Origin: Saturnia japonica
Taxonomy: Eukaryota > Arthropoda > Insecta > Lepidoptera > Saturniidae
Assembly (NCBI GenBank): GCA_033032175.1
Contig: CM065304.1
Location: 9,982,001 to 10,046,000 of the forward strand
Direction of reading: 5' to 3'
Length of the DNA stretch: 64,000 bases
Below the pieces are notes generated by a model. The model saw only the letters and a list, made by a program, of their open reading frames with translations, was not told the DNA's origin and did not search any database. Position numbers and translations under genes: made by a program. Numbering within the stretch: the stretch's first letter is position 1; each line of letters starts with the position of its first letter. Shown here one piece after another: positions 26,270-37,449 of the stretch.

Positions 26270-26600
26270 AAAAAAGGAAACCAACTTCAATGATTTTGAA
26301 GAGCTCCCTTGTATATCTTCGAAGTTGAAGGTCTAATGCCAATGAAATTAAAATGGCACCACCCTTGAGGTATAAAAATAAAACCAAAATAAGGTATCAA
26401 ACAAAAAAGATTCGTTCAAATCCTACAAATATAATAAATGTGAAAGTTTGTATGTTTGGATGTTTGTTACTCAATCACGCAAAAACGGCGACTTTTTTGG
26501 TTTGTCGTGTTCCGAAATCAGTCTGTGTATATCCAATAATACGCAGACGAAGTCGCGGGTACCAGCCAGTCAGTTCATAAACATTAAGTTCATTCAAATT
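26270..26600 (+). repeat. Dispersed repeat ending in agtcgcgggtacc
   Basis: 'aaatgtgaaagtttgtatgtttgg ... cgcagacgaagtcgcgggtaccagc' is a common lepidopteran non-autonomous repeat, head to tail. The open frames across it are incidental. Confidence 0.4.
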
Positions 26601-28214
26601 TAGTAACCTCTGCCTTTTTTGGTCAGTTAATAAAAATGTACAACTTGGTATCAGAATACCATTAAAAATAAAAATCAACTGATTGCCAATTTTTTCTTTT
26701 TCTATTCACTGTTTTTTTTTTTAATAATCTATGTGCACTAATAACTATAATTACTGCATTATAAGCCTTTGTGAATATCCATCATAAAAGTTTATATAAT
26801 ATAAGGAGACATTCAATAAAAACTTAAGAATGCAGTAAAAATTTTTTAGAAGTTAAAAAAGCAAATACTGGCTGGTAAAGCTAAATCATCTATTACTAGA
26901 TAACATAAATAGTGACTTTTGCTCTGTTGTTGTTTGCTGTAGCATTTTGGCGAAAATAGTTACAATTTAAATACACAGGGTTATTAAACATTGTTGCTTT
27001 AGAAATGTAGTTACAACTTACAATATGGGTAAATACTCTGTGGAAGAAAAGTTAAAATAGTAGAAAAAAATGTTTTAGAAGATTGCCATGTTACATTATG
27101 TTTAATTGATGAAATAAAGAAGAAGAAGAAGTTTGATATAACATTTTATGTGAACACTTGGGATGAAAAAGTCTCTTTGAGCCAGATATCTAGAATGCTT
27201 ATCAACATTTTAATAGTTCTGTAATATTTGATTTCTTAGAGTTATTGTACCTATATTGTGTTTAAATAGATGTCTGTAACTTATTTAATAATTAAAAATT
27301 GGGATAATCACAGAAATAACCCAGAGGTTTGCCTGGAAACAATTCCCCTAAGTGACTTATCAATCCATCTAAAACTGTAAATGAATAATATAAAATTTTG
27401 TCTAACATCTATATTTTTCAAGCAAGTACAACAAAGTTTTTCTTGAATAGAATCTGTAAATGTATTCCACAGTTCTGTCAATATGTGACAACTAAAATAA
27501 ATGCAAAGGAATTGAAGTAAGTATGTATTTCAATTTTAGTAAATAGTAGACTCTTAAAAAGTCAATTAATTATTTACCCTAGTTGACTTGTAATCATATA
27601 TGATTGTTTAAAATCAAAAATGCCAAAGTTAGTCTAACTGATACCTCGGTGATACAAAAATAAAACTAAAAATTTCAAACATATCACTGGTGAATATTTG
27701 ACTGTTAGCTTCACCCAAAGGTAGTATACAAATATTGGGCATTAATGTATATGGATACAATTGAAATTTATTACTTTTTTTTAATTAACAAATTATCTAT
27801 TAAATCTACTTTGAAGTAATTAAAATAAAAAATATGGTACATATAATAAATGCTATCCTGTCTAGTTTTAAAGAATGAAAGCAACATCCATAAATAAATA
27901 AAATAAAAGCAACATTATACTATACATATTTAACATTTTAAATTTACAAACCTAACAGTAGATCTATAAAGAATAGTAAAATATGTACTTAATACTAAAT
28001 AATAAGCAATAATAATATAAAATAAACAGTTTATTAACAGTAATAATTAATAAATAAATTAGATAATGAATGAGAGATTCATAAAAACAATTAATTAAGT
28101 ATATTCATGATCCTCTACACATCAAATAGTATGTAAATCTTGATTTTCTATATAAATAAAAGTCTGACTATATAAACACAAGATTCAATACCTACATACC
28201 AAATTATTTTTAAT

Positions 28215-28808
28215 ATATAAATATTATCTGCAAGCTTTTTATTTCAGACTACTAAAAATGTAGACATATATTTTTAATAAATGACGAGCCCAAAGTGTGG
28301 ATACGTGAAAGCCTTTATGTACTTATTTCAGTATATTATAACAAAAACCAGAAAGAAAAATCCCATGAATAACAGTTCCAACGACATCAATTCAGAAAGT
28401 CCAACGTTTACGTTATTACTGGTATAATATAACATAAACAGAAATATTACGCACCTTCAAGCACCAGGTACGTAGGTGGAACCCGGTGATATGGAGAGAA
28501 AATTAACATAACTTCGTCCTTACACTGATTATAACACTGCCCATAATTTATACTTAACAAGACTGTAGTTTTAATCACTTTTAAGATGGCTATACACCAT
28601 TTTAAATTAAATTTAATTGAAAAATATGATAAACAAAATTCATAAAAGATACATAAGCAATAAAACAACTCCAAATCGACAATAGCATCAAGCTCTTTGA
28701 ACTATCAAAATACGTTTCAAGATTCCAGACTCGGCCACTCGCCACTGCCAGCTTAATAAAGTACTCTGTGCTGCCAGCCAAACTGATGTAAGGAGCCAGT
28801 GCTGCCAA
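28215..28808 (-). ncRNA. Possible short transcript with several small ORFs (uncertain)
   Basis: Minus-strand reading from about 28808 shows three consecutive open stretches. A 68-codon frame (28808-28602) lacks an early ATG but contains a 28-residue ATG peptide starting MLLSIWSCFIAYVSF. A short frame begins at the ATG reading MLIFSPYHRVPPTYLVLEGA. A 35-codon ATG peptide ends LELLFMGFFFLVFVIIY (about 28420-28310). An AATAAA signal follows near 28236. The peptides are hydrophobic, as transmembrane micropeptides are. AT-rich DNA gives such frames by chance, so this is only a candidate. Confidence 0.2.
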
Positions 28809-29374
28809 CTAAAAATACAATGTATGCTAAATGCTAATGCTAGTGAACCATAGTGAACATAGATAAACGATCGTTTAACAAACAATCATTTAAATGGTAG
28901 TCGTTTGCATTAACAAGCAATTCCTAATCATGTTAAACAATCAATAATGCACAGGGAAGGTACTTTTTATGGGGCTGCTTTTTAAGAATGCAGCAAATAT
29001 TAACGCGCATGACATTTTTCGTCGTCGTAGCCTCGATGTTACTGTAAAATAGATACAGTATTATGAAAAAAATGATAGAAATTAATCGATCGTTATGGTA
29101 GTAGAAAATTCAGTCACACATGATTGTGGAGTAACTTTAAGCATTTACGCAGCGCACGCAATGGAAGCTCTCAAAAGCAATAATTCTTCCCGGTTTTTGC
29201 AATATTTTTCATTGATTCTTCGCTTCTATTGGTCGTAGCGTGTGGTTATATAGCCTATAGGCCTTCTTCGATCAATGGGATCAAAATATTTTTTCATTTC
29301 GAAGAAGTAGTTCCTGAGATTAGAGCGTTCAACCAAAAAACCAAACAATGAAACTCTTCAGCTTAATAGTAGTA

Positions 29375-29478
29375 CTATTGATCCATTTACTTAGGTTTTA
29401 GATCCTATATTATATAATACTGGTAGCCTTTTGTGTGATATGTGATATAGCTTGTGCATGTGAAATGGATTATAAATA
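29375..29478 (+). repeat. About 100-bp repeat shared with 42745-42845
   Basis: 'agatcctatattatataatactggtagc' through 'tgtgcatgtgaaatggatta' is nearly identical to the copy at 42745-42845. Nothing coding. Confidence 0.55.
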
Positions 29479-30318
29479 TAAACGGGAAGCAACTCACTAG
29501 AAAGTTCTAACAAGGGGCCACCATCTTGTTTACCACTACATTCATTTGATAATGGCAGTAATGGTTTTCAATAAAGAGGACTAATTGGCAAGTTCGTAAG
29601 AAGAAGGGTGATTGAATACATACTGTCACAAAAAAAACATCAGATCAATCAAAAAACAAAATCGCTAGTGGAAAATAAATCACTTTTTAAATAATTGATT
29701 TATATTCACTTCCCTACCCTTAGCATGTTGAAATCAAAGAGATAGGAATTTTCAGCGTAAGGCGGGTACCAAAGAATATAGGTACTACTCTCTACCGAGA
29801 GAAGAAGTGTATCTGTAAAATAAAAAATAGCGACCATAGCTTTATACACCTCCAACACTAATGCTATTGCGGAATAGCAATTAAAACTTAAAATGCGGCA
29901 AAATTCAAAACGATCGATTTCAGTGAAACTTCCAAATTTCGAATATGGCATAAAGAAAAATCCATAATTTACTAGATTTATACATTAACAGCATCTTAAA
30001 GAAACTATTTGATAATGTAATACTCTAGTAAATTACCGATTTTTCTTCATGCACTTAATATTATCCTTAATTGTCAAGATAATTAAAACACACGGTCAGT
30101 ATTGATTATTTATTTATTTCTTAAAATCCGAAGTTTTTTCTCCATGGCTTTCCCTTTCTCGTCCCCTTGCATTTCCCTATTTTTTAATATAGTATATCTT
30201 ATAATACAAATATAGAAGGTGCTTCTTTTTACGTGTTGTATTTTCGTGTCGAAATGAATTATACATTTATTTAGAAATGTGAAGTCCACGTGATCTAACG
30301 CAATCATTATATTTTGTT

Positions 30319-31052
30319 TTATAAACATGTGAATATGTGTATGGATTCATTAGTTTCGGTTAAAAATGCTTCACGACATTTTAGGCAATTATTATTCCGA
30401 AGTTTTTTGAAAATAAAACCACACACATATCCGCAAGCCTGACTTTCAGGCGTCGCTTGTTCTACGACCTCCACTGCATCAGCTATCAATAAATCTATAA
30501 AATCGTCATTAAATTCTTCTGTAGTTTCTACATTTTTAATTAGGATATCTGAAGTCAAGAAGCTTGCTAAATTATTTGATAAAATGGCAGTGTCGTCTTC
30601 GCAATTCTTCCTTTGTCCCGAGTGCCGTAAATTAGTTATAACAGCTGTTTTAACACCAGCCACAAATTGCTGAATAGTGGGGTTATTGTTTGATCCACAG
30701 TTATATCTGACGCAGTTGAAGAGATTTTCTAACGGATCCTGATTTAGGCGACGTGTGGATAGGCTTTTAATTTTTATAGCCTGTAAATTTTTCCACAGCC
30801 TTTGTATTGCATTAATGGTGTGAATCCATCCTTCTTGAGAAGGAGGATTTGTTCTACTGCCCAGATATTTCATTGATAAAATGAATTGCCTCATTTCCCT
30901 GAAGAGTGTTATATGAGGACTGCGGGAGGTGAGGTTTGTAGAGTACTTTTTCCCTCTTCGCTGGTCCGGACTGTCCGCATTGACGGCATCAAATAGCTCG
31001 TCAAACTTTTGGACAAAAGTTGCAGTGGCATGGGCTTCAGCAGGCAGTTCAT
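30319..31052 (-). pseudogene. P-element-like transposase, C-terminal exon (left arm)
   Basis: This exon follows an aatttcag acceptor at 31053 and runs 244 codons to TAA without interruption. It contains 'FREMRQFILSMKYLGS', 'STRRLNQDPLENLFNCVR' and 'CGSNNNPTIQQFVAGVKT'. These are the hallmark RLNQD..EN.F..VR..GG.N.NPT block of P-element/THAP9 transposases. A late 'CGYVCGFIFKK' with paired cysteines follows. The frame is intact, but the gene lacks its 5' half, so I call it a truncated transposase. A nearly identical exon starts at 33565 on the other arm but loses its end. Confidence 0.8.
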
Positions 31053-31994
31053 CTGAAATTATACATGCATATCACCTATGACTCTAACATTAACAGTAGT
31101 TAAGATTCCTGGCCAAAGACTAATAAAATAGTTTCCTACTAATTATATTGCTGCTTAGATCTATTAAGAACCATATGTGGAACATAAGCAATACTGATGT
31201 TTGCTTTCTAAGAACCAATAATCTATAATTATAATAAAACAGTAGAGTCGAAATCTATGCATTAAAGATATTTGAGATAAAATACTATGAACGGGGGCGG
31301 GCCGTTAAGAGTCAAGGATAAAAGATTTGTATTGACATTTGTATGGTATAAAAATAGCAATTTTTTGTAGCCTCTCTATTATAAAATAACCTACTTCCCG
31401 TGTACAAAATATCATCGAAATCATTTAAGTTTTTTTTTTAATTTCGGATTTCTTTTTGTTATTTCTAAAAGTAATATAGAATTTTTTTATAGCTTATTAA
31501 TTTTAAAATAACTTTTTTCACTTCTTTGTTTTTGGATTTTATTTCACTATTACTAAAAGTTTTTTTGAAGTTTCTTATAGTCTATCAATTGACCAATGAC
31601 ATAAGCTTCCCGTGTACAAAATTTCATAAGACGAGGTCAAGCGGTTTTTGATTTAAATACAGACACAAACAGAACGAAAGACAAAAAAAATTTAAGGGCA
31701 TATACGTGACTAGCATCCTTTATATTGTATGTCCTTAAAAAATTAATTGTACAGACATGACTACAGATTTACTATTATATATTATTGGAAATGGTACAAA
31801 ATTTATCCAAATTATTCAATCTTCACGTAATTTTCTTTAAAAATAAATACAAACATGTACTTTACACGGTTATTAATAGATGACGCTATGCATAGTGTTC
31901 TAGTGGTATAAAAGTTTCTGAGACATAAAATTACCGAATCGTTTCGGGCCAATTATCTACGATTCTTAGCTTTTTAGGGGTTTTTATTACTTAC

Positions 31995-32183
31995 TTGATG
32001 CAATTTTCGCTAATATGCCAGCTGTGACAGAGTGGCTAAATATTTGTGCTGCAAGCTTGACTCTCATCTGTTGTTTAACATTTGGATGCAAACGATAATG
32101 TGTTAATGCAGGAGCATAAATAAAATTTGCATTATTTTTGTCAAGTGTATAAAATGACTTTATGTAACTCCATTTCGCGATGC
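31995..32183 (-). pseudogene. P-element-like transposase, internal exon (left arm)
   Basis: A 189-nt exon lies between a tttatttcag acceptor and a GTAAGTAA donor. It reads IAKWSYIKSFYTLDKNN, then APALTHYRLHPN and KVKLAAQIFSHSVTAG. The 'APALTHYRLHPN' and 'VKLAAQIFSHSV' blocks match the region of P-element/THAP9 transposases between the GTP-binding part and the C-terminal domain. It splices in phase to the exon at 30319-31052. Upstream exons (THAP, first half of the RNase H core) are missing because the arm ends here. Confidence 0.7.
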
Positions 32184-32434
32184 CTGAAATAAAAAAAAAT
32201 GTTATTAGAAAATAATTATTTTCGTTGTTCTAGGTTTTTAATATGTTATTTGTATAGTATCTCAGCAGAGCTTAACAATAGTAACACAACCTATAATTAA
32301 GCAAATTCGCAACAGCTGTAGTTTTTTTTTTTTTTTTTTTTTTAATCTACAAATAATATGTATTTAAAAACATATTAAAAACCTAGAACAACGAAAATAA
32401 TTATTTTCTAATAACATTTTTTTTTTTATTTCAG

Positions 32435-32623
32435 GCATCGCGAAATGGAGTTACATAAAGTCATTTTATACACTTGACAAAAATAATGCAAATTTTATTT
32501 ATGCTCCTGCATTAACACATTATAGTTTGCATCCAAATGTTAAACAACAGATGAGAGTCAAGCTTGCAGCACAAATATTTAGCCACTCTGTCACAGCTGG
32601 CATATTAGCGAAAATTGCATCAA
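32435..32623 (+). pseudogene. P-element-like transposase, internal exon (right arm)
   Basis: Same 189-nt exon as in the left arm, with tcag acceptor at 32431-32434 and GTAAGTA donor after 32623. One visible difference turns 'THYRLHPN' into 'THYSLHPN'. It reads outward, away from the palindrome centre, to the exon at 33565. Confidence 0.7.
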
Positions 32624-33564
32624 GTAAGTAATAAAAACCCCTAAAAAGCTAAGAATCGTAGATAACTGGCCCGAAACGATTCGGTAATTTTATGTCTCAG
32701 AAACTTTTATACCACTAGAACACTATGCATAGCGTCATCTATTATTAACCGTGTAAAGTACATGTTTGTATTTATTTTTAAAGAAAATTACGTGAAGATT
32801 GAATAATTTGGATAAATTTTGTACCATTTCCAATAATATATAATAGTAAATCTGTAGTCATGTCTGTACAATTAATTTTTTAAGGACATACAATATAAAG
32901 GATGCTGGTCACGTATATGCCCTTAAATTTTGTTTGTCTGTCGTTCTGTTTGTGTCTGTATTTAAATCAAAAACCGCTTGACCTCGTCTTATGAAATTTT
33001 GTACACGGGAAGCTTATGTCATTGGTCAATTGATAGACTATAAGAAACTTCAAAAAAACTTTTAGTAATAGTGAAATAAAATCCAAAAACAAAGAATTGA
33101 AAAAGTTATTTTAAAATTAATAAGTTATAAAAAATTTCTATATTACTTTTAGAAATAACTAAAAGAAATCCAAAATTTAAAAAAAAACTTAAATGATTTC
33201 GATGATATTTTGTACACGGGAAGTATGTTATTTTATAATAGAGAGGCTATAAAAAATTGCTATTTTTATACCATACAAATGTCAATACATATCTTTTATC
33301 CTTGACTCTTAACGGCCCGCCCCCGTTCATAGTATTTTATCTCAAATATCTTTAATGCATAGATTTCGACTCCACTGTTTTATTATAATTATAGATTATT
33401 GGTTCTTAGAAAGGAAACATCAGTATTGCTTATGTTCCACAGATGGTTCCTAATAGATCTAAGCAGCAATATAATTAGTAGGAAACTATTTTATTAGTCT
33501 TTGGCCAGGAATCTTAACTACTGTTAATGTTAGAGTCATAGGTGATATGCATGTATAATTTCAG

Positions 33565-34016
33565 ATGAACTGCCTGCTGAAGCCCATGCCACTGCAACTT
33601 TTGTCCAAAAGTTTGACGAGCTATTTGATGCCGTCAATGTGGACAATCCGGACCTGCGAAGAGGGAAAAAGTACTCTACAAACCTCACCTCCCGCAGTCC
33701 TCATATAACACTCTTCAGGGAAATGAGGCAATTCATTTCATCAATGAAATATCTGGGCAGTAGAACAAATCCTCCTTCTCAAGAAGGATGGATTCACACC
33801 ATTAATGCAATAGAGAGGCTGTGGAAAAATTTACAGGCTATAAAAATTAAAAGCCTATCCACACGTCGCCTAAATCAGGATCCGATAGAAAATCTCTTCA
33901 ACTGCGTCAGATATAACTGTGGATCAAACAATAACCCCACTATTCAGCAATTTGTGGCTGGTGTTAAAACAGCTGTTATAACTAATACGCTGTGGACCAT
34001 GCGTATGTGTATTTAA
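33565..34016 (+). pseudogene. P-element-like transposase C-terminal exon, truncated (right arm)
   Basis: It starts at the tcag acceptor 33561-33564 and matches the left-arm exon through 'FVAGVKTAVITN', then diverges abruptly at 33985. The remaining codons to the stop at 34016 are foreign. About 100 C-terminal residues present in the left arm are lost here. Scattered differences (DNPDLRRG versus DSPDQRRG) show the arms are not identical copies. Confidence 0.75.
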
Positions 34017-34612
34017 TAATCGGAATTGCCCAATATGGCCCCTCTTCGAGCTTTAAGTAGTTCGAGGAATGACCGTAAAGAGAGCCCCGTTTTGTTCCGT
34101 GTTTATTTCGTGTTTTTATTTTAGTTTTCGCTTTGGTTGCCTTGGTTATCTCTTTATATTTCTCTCATTATATATCTTATGTACACATGTCATATATCAA
34201 AATGTTCCTCTTTGAATTACCTATCTATTACATATTCACTTATAATATACATTATGTATATATTCCGTACATAAGCCAAACACAATGTAATTTACGGGCG
34301 GCATCACTGTTTTCCGTTCGTAAAATCTCTATAATATTTGATATCCTTACTCTATTGGCTTACTCTATGCATTAATCTATTCTATATTAGTTATATTTTC
34401 ACATATGTGACACACAATACATAATCATTTATATACATCTTAATATATAACATGCAACGTATAATGTAGCGTATTCGCTAACATTTCTCTGTAATATTGC
34501 CTGTATTAATCTATTTTATCGTAACACATAGTATATAACACGTAAACACAGTAATATCACATAATATCCTAATATGAAACACGAAAATGACTGTTCTGTC
34601 ACCAACAATGGA
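33985..34612 (+). mobile_element. 628-bp replacement block in the right arm
   Basis: It sits between 'gttataactaat' and 'ggataatattaag', words that in the left arm are about 590 bp apart and joined by P-element sequence. Its first 30 nt (ccatgcgtatgtgtatttaat) resemble the antisense 3' untranslated region of the Jockey-like LINE at 41830-41855 and 57795-57822. The rest is AT-rich and unrecognised. It looks like a gap repair or template switch rather than a clean insertion. Confidence 0.5.
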
Positions 34613-34927
34613 TAATATTAAGAGCATGAAGGAAAATCGGTAATTTAATAGAGTATAACATTATCAATTAAAATAGTTTCTTTAAGATGCTGTTAATGTA
34701 TAAATCTAGTAAATTATGGATTTTTCTTTATGCTATATTCGAAATTTGGAAGTTTCACTGAAATCGATCGTTTTGAATTTTGCCGCATTTTGAGTTTTAA
34801 TTGCAATTCCGTAACAGCGTTAGTGTTGTAGGTGTGTAAAGCTATGGTCGCTATTTTTTATTTGACAGAGACACTTCTTCTCTCGGTAGAGAGTAGTATA
34901 TTCTTTGGAGAGTAGTACTAGTAACTG

Positions 34928-34993
34928 ACAAGTCCGGTGAAGCTGTAAAAGCCGCAGCGGCATTAGGGCCCCTAAGGCTAACAGTGTAGTCAG

Positions 34994-35046
<53 letters not shown>
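34928..35046 (+). mobile_element. 5'-truncated LINE tail with long oligo-A and TSD
   Basis: About 70 bp match the extreme 3' end of the LINE at 40413-42144 (ctgtaaaagccgcagcggc ... gtagtcagtt). They are followed by an oligo-A run of about 48 nt. The 11-bp direct repeat actagtaactg lies at 34917-34927 and 35047-35057. This is a clear target-primed reverse transcription product. The long pure A tail suggests it is recent. Confidence 0.9.
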
Positions 35047-35049
<3 letters not shown>

Positions 35050-35079
35050 AGTAACTGTAGTATATTCTTTGCTCCTTTG

Positions 35080-35851
35080 TAGACATGCGCAAAACAGTAC
35101 TCTATGAAGTAATGCCATATGGCATGACATTTCGCGCTGCGTAATATGGCATTAGAGCAGTACTCAGTACTCTAAACATGACCCGTCCGAAATAACGCAT
35201 TAAGCTTAGACATACATATAGCCCGCTAACAATTACGTATGTGCTATTGTACTGAATGTTCTGATGTCATAAATAGACCTTTTATTATTGCCTATTTGTA
35301 TAGTTTACTTCTACGAGTGACGACACGGCGTTATGAAAACGCAATTTTTTTACAAAAACAGCAAATACTTCACAAATCAACTTTTTATTTATATCTCCAC
35401 TGCATAAATAACCTTGACCGCGTAAACTAATACCCAACACGCTAATGAATGCACTATAATTGAAAACATTGAAATAAACGAAAGAAAGCGAGCAAGTTAT
35501 GATTTATGAGTTGGGCGGTGTCAAAGAAATGTAAGCTTTATTAGAAATGCAATAGAAGCTTAACGGAGGCAGAATCCTATCAAGCGGCGGACATTCGTTG
35601 TCGTTCGCATAATATTACTCGAACCTTTACGATGTTGACCGATTGACACCCGAACATTACAGTACAGTACACTTCAGTACCTACGTACAGTACTTAGAAC
35701 GCGACGGACCTATCCTATAACCTCTTGCTATGGAACGTCATGTTTAGAGTTATGTGACATGCTAAATTTTGTTGGGTTATAGGTACTGTTACAGTACGCG
35801 GTCGTGACATATTACGCGTAATACATGACTCGCAGTACTTACACATGTCTA
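35080..35851. mobile_element. MITE with 8-bp target duplication (hAT- or P-type)
   Basis: It begins TAGACATGCGCAA and ends with the near inverse (ttacacatgtcta). It is flanked by the 8-bp direct repeat ctcctttg at 35072-35079 and 35852-35859. An 8-bp duplication fits hAT and P superfamilies. The inside is rich in agtac words and holds a perfect palindrome ATGCCATATGGCAT near 35112. No transposase. Confidence 0.75.
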
Positions 35852-35908
35852 CTCCTTTGTAAGTAGCGCGTCGTGACGTATTGTACAAGTGCCAATTTTA
35901 ATTTGAAA

Positions 35909-37297
35909 ATGCCGTCTTGTGTTGTTCCTACATGTAAAAATGCTGCAGGGATTATAAAAAAACAGGATGGGATCACATTTCATCTGTAAGCAGCGCATTC
36001 TAAAGTATATTTATTTAATTTTTAATTTATTTTACATTTAGAAAATGACGCGTCCATTGTTTAAGTTTTGCCAATTTATTTTCATCGAAAATTTTACCCA
36101 TTTTTTTTTTAATACTCGTGTAGAATACTTACTATTTTTGTGTTTAAAGAACCTTTGTAATTTTAGTTTCCCTGCTGATGAAAATAGAAAATCGGACTGG
36201 ATGAAAGTCATACAAAGAGCACGGCTAGATGAGTTTTGGAAACCGTCAAGCCGGAGCGTACTTTGCTCAATTCACTTTGAAGCGCAATATTTTTATGATA
36301 CAAAAGGTGGTTTGAAAAGACTGAAGAAAGCAGCTAATCCAACTAAGGTAGATATAGTCATAATAATTACTATATTTATATTGTATCCCTCCTGGTGAAA
36401 ATGTTTGTCATGTATTTTGAAGTAAGGTTTTGGTCCACATATATATATATATGCTCACGCCTGTAATCCCCGAAGGAGTATGCAAAGGTATAACAAGTAT
36501 GCCCACTTTTCGTCGAGCTTATCCGTCCCTCATCGTGATAAGGGGCGAACCTAAACCGGGCGCAAATTTCAGATTCCGGGCTAATGAAACTTTGGTGAAT
36601 TAAATATATGAATAATCTAATACTAACGTTCTATTTCAGTATTTGGCCTTGCCACCAGAATTTTCCGAGTTACACATAGAAATGTCTAAACCGTCGACAT
36701 CGGACAATGTGCGTACCCACCTATGATAATAATGTTTATTTTTTTTAATAATATTGAAGGCAAACAAGGCACTTAATCGATATACTTAGTTACAAGTAAA
36801 CTAATGTAGTAAATAAACACTAGTAGTAACAGTAATAAATGTAAAATAAACTAAGTAAGGCCCATGGACATTTGCAAGCTCAGGCACGAAGTGCTATTTA
36901 TTACTAATGCGTTTCCATCCGTGAGGACTGAATTGTCATGCCTTGTACGGCAGAAATATTCTGTATTTAATTAAAGTTTTTGTTAATCTATTACATGATA
37001 CAACAACATACAACTTAAGGTTTTTCATTTCAGGTTACACAACCACAATCTCCTGCGTGATCAAACTCGGAGATCGGTGATGTCAATATTTCCGATTTGG
37101 AATCTGTGTTTGATACGCCGAGAAAGGTCAAACTTAAATCTCAATTACGACGAAAACAATTATTTTGTAAACAACATGTTCGACGAATGAAAACATTACA
37201 ACAAAAATACAACAGACTTGCCAAGAAGTACGAATCTTTAAAAAGTATATTAAAAAAATTAAAAAGCAATCGCTACATTAACAAGGATGTGTTATAA
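35909..37297 (+). pseudogene. Four-exon THAP plus coiled-coil gene (P-element N-terminal type)
   Basis: Exons at 35909-35985, 36167-36347, 36640-36708 and 37034-37297 have consensus gt..ag borders and consistent phases (2, 0, 0). They encode 196 residues plus one internal stop. Residues 1-86 form a THAP zinc finger: C4-x4-C9, W37, C59-x2-H62, with FP at 27-28. It is a sequence-specific DNA-binding domain of P-element transposases and THAP proteins. The last exon has a basic coiled coil (KLKSQLRRKQLF, MKTLQQKYNRLAKKYESLK), as in P-element dimerisation regions, and ends INKDVL. A TGA near 37063 interrupts it, in a CpG-to-TpG context. No catalytic exons follow. It is either the N-terminal half of a dead P-like element or a stand-alone THAP gene with one mutation. 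Confidence 0.7.
36440..36595 (+). repeat. SINE body fragment in the THAP intron
   Basis: 'cccacttttcgtcgagcttatccgtccctcatcgtgataaggggcgaacct' matches the body style of the SINE at 23.4 kb, in the other orientation. It lies inside the intron 36348-36639. Confidence 0.45.
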
Positions 37298-37449
37298 GTT
37301 ATAAGACATGTGTTTTAAGTGTTATAAGACTACCCCAAAAAGTGGGAAACCGCTACCGAGCTAGCAACATTATGCGTATGGGAAGTGGGGCAGGTGCGGG
37401 ACGTATGTATTGTTTTTGGACACAGTGCAGCGTAATGCGTATGTAATTA

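Larger units (their letters stand above)
29769..32252 (-). repeat. Left arm of a large inverted duplication (P-like element)
   Basis: The roughly 2.5-kb arm is repeated as its reverse complement at 32350-34909. Exons, intron, intronic repeat and outer 3' end all match, with about 1-3% differences by eye. The spacer is 97 bp. The left arm keeps the full 3' coding end of the transposase, whereas the right arm has about 600 bp replaced. The outer end carries a ctctcggtagagag mini-palindrome next to 'tagtatattctttgg'-type sequence. Confidence 0.85.
32350..34909 (+). repeat. Right arm of the inverted duplication (P-like element)
   Basis: Mirror image of 29769-32252. Homology runs 32350-33984, is interrupted by unrelated sequence 33985-34612, then resumes 34613-34909. 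A 23-nt oligo-T tract at 32321-32343 sits in the spacer next to this arm. Confidence 0.85.

Noticed and set aside
32321..32343. Oligo-T at the palindrome centre as a LINE tail
   Set aside because: No LINE sequence or target duplication adjoins it; more likely a simple tract in the spacer.
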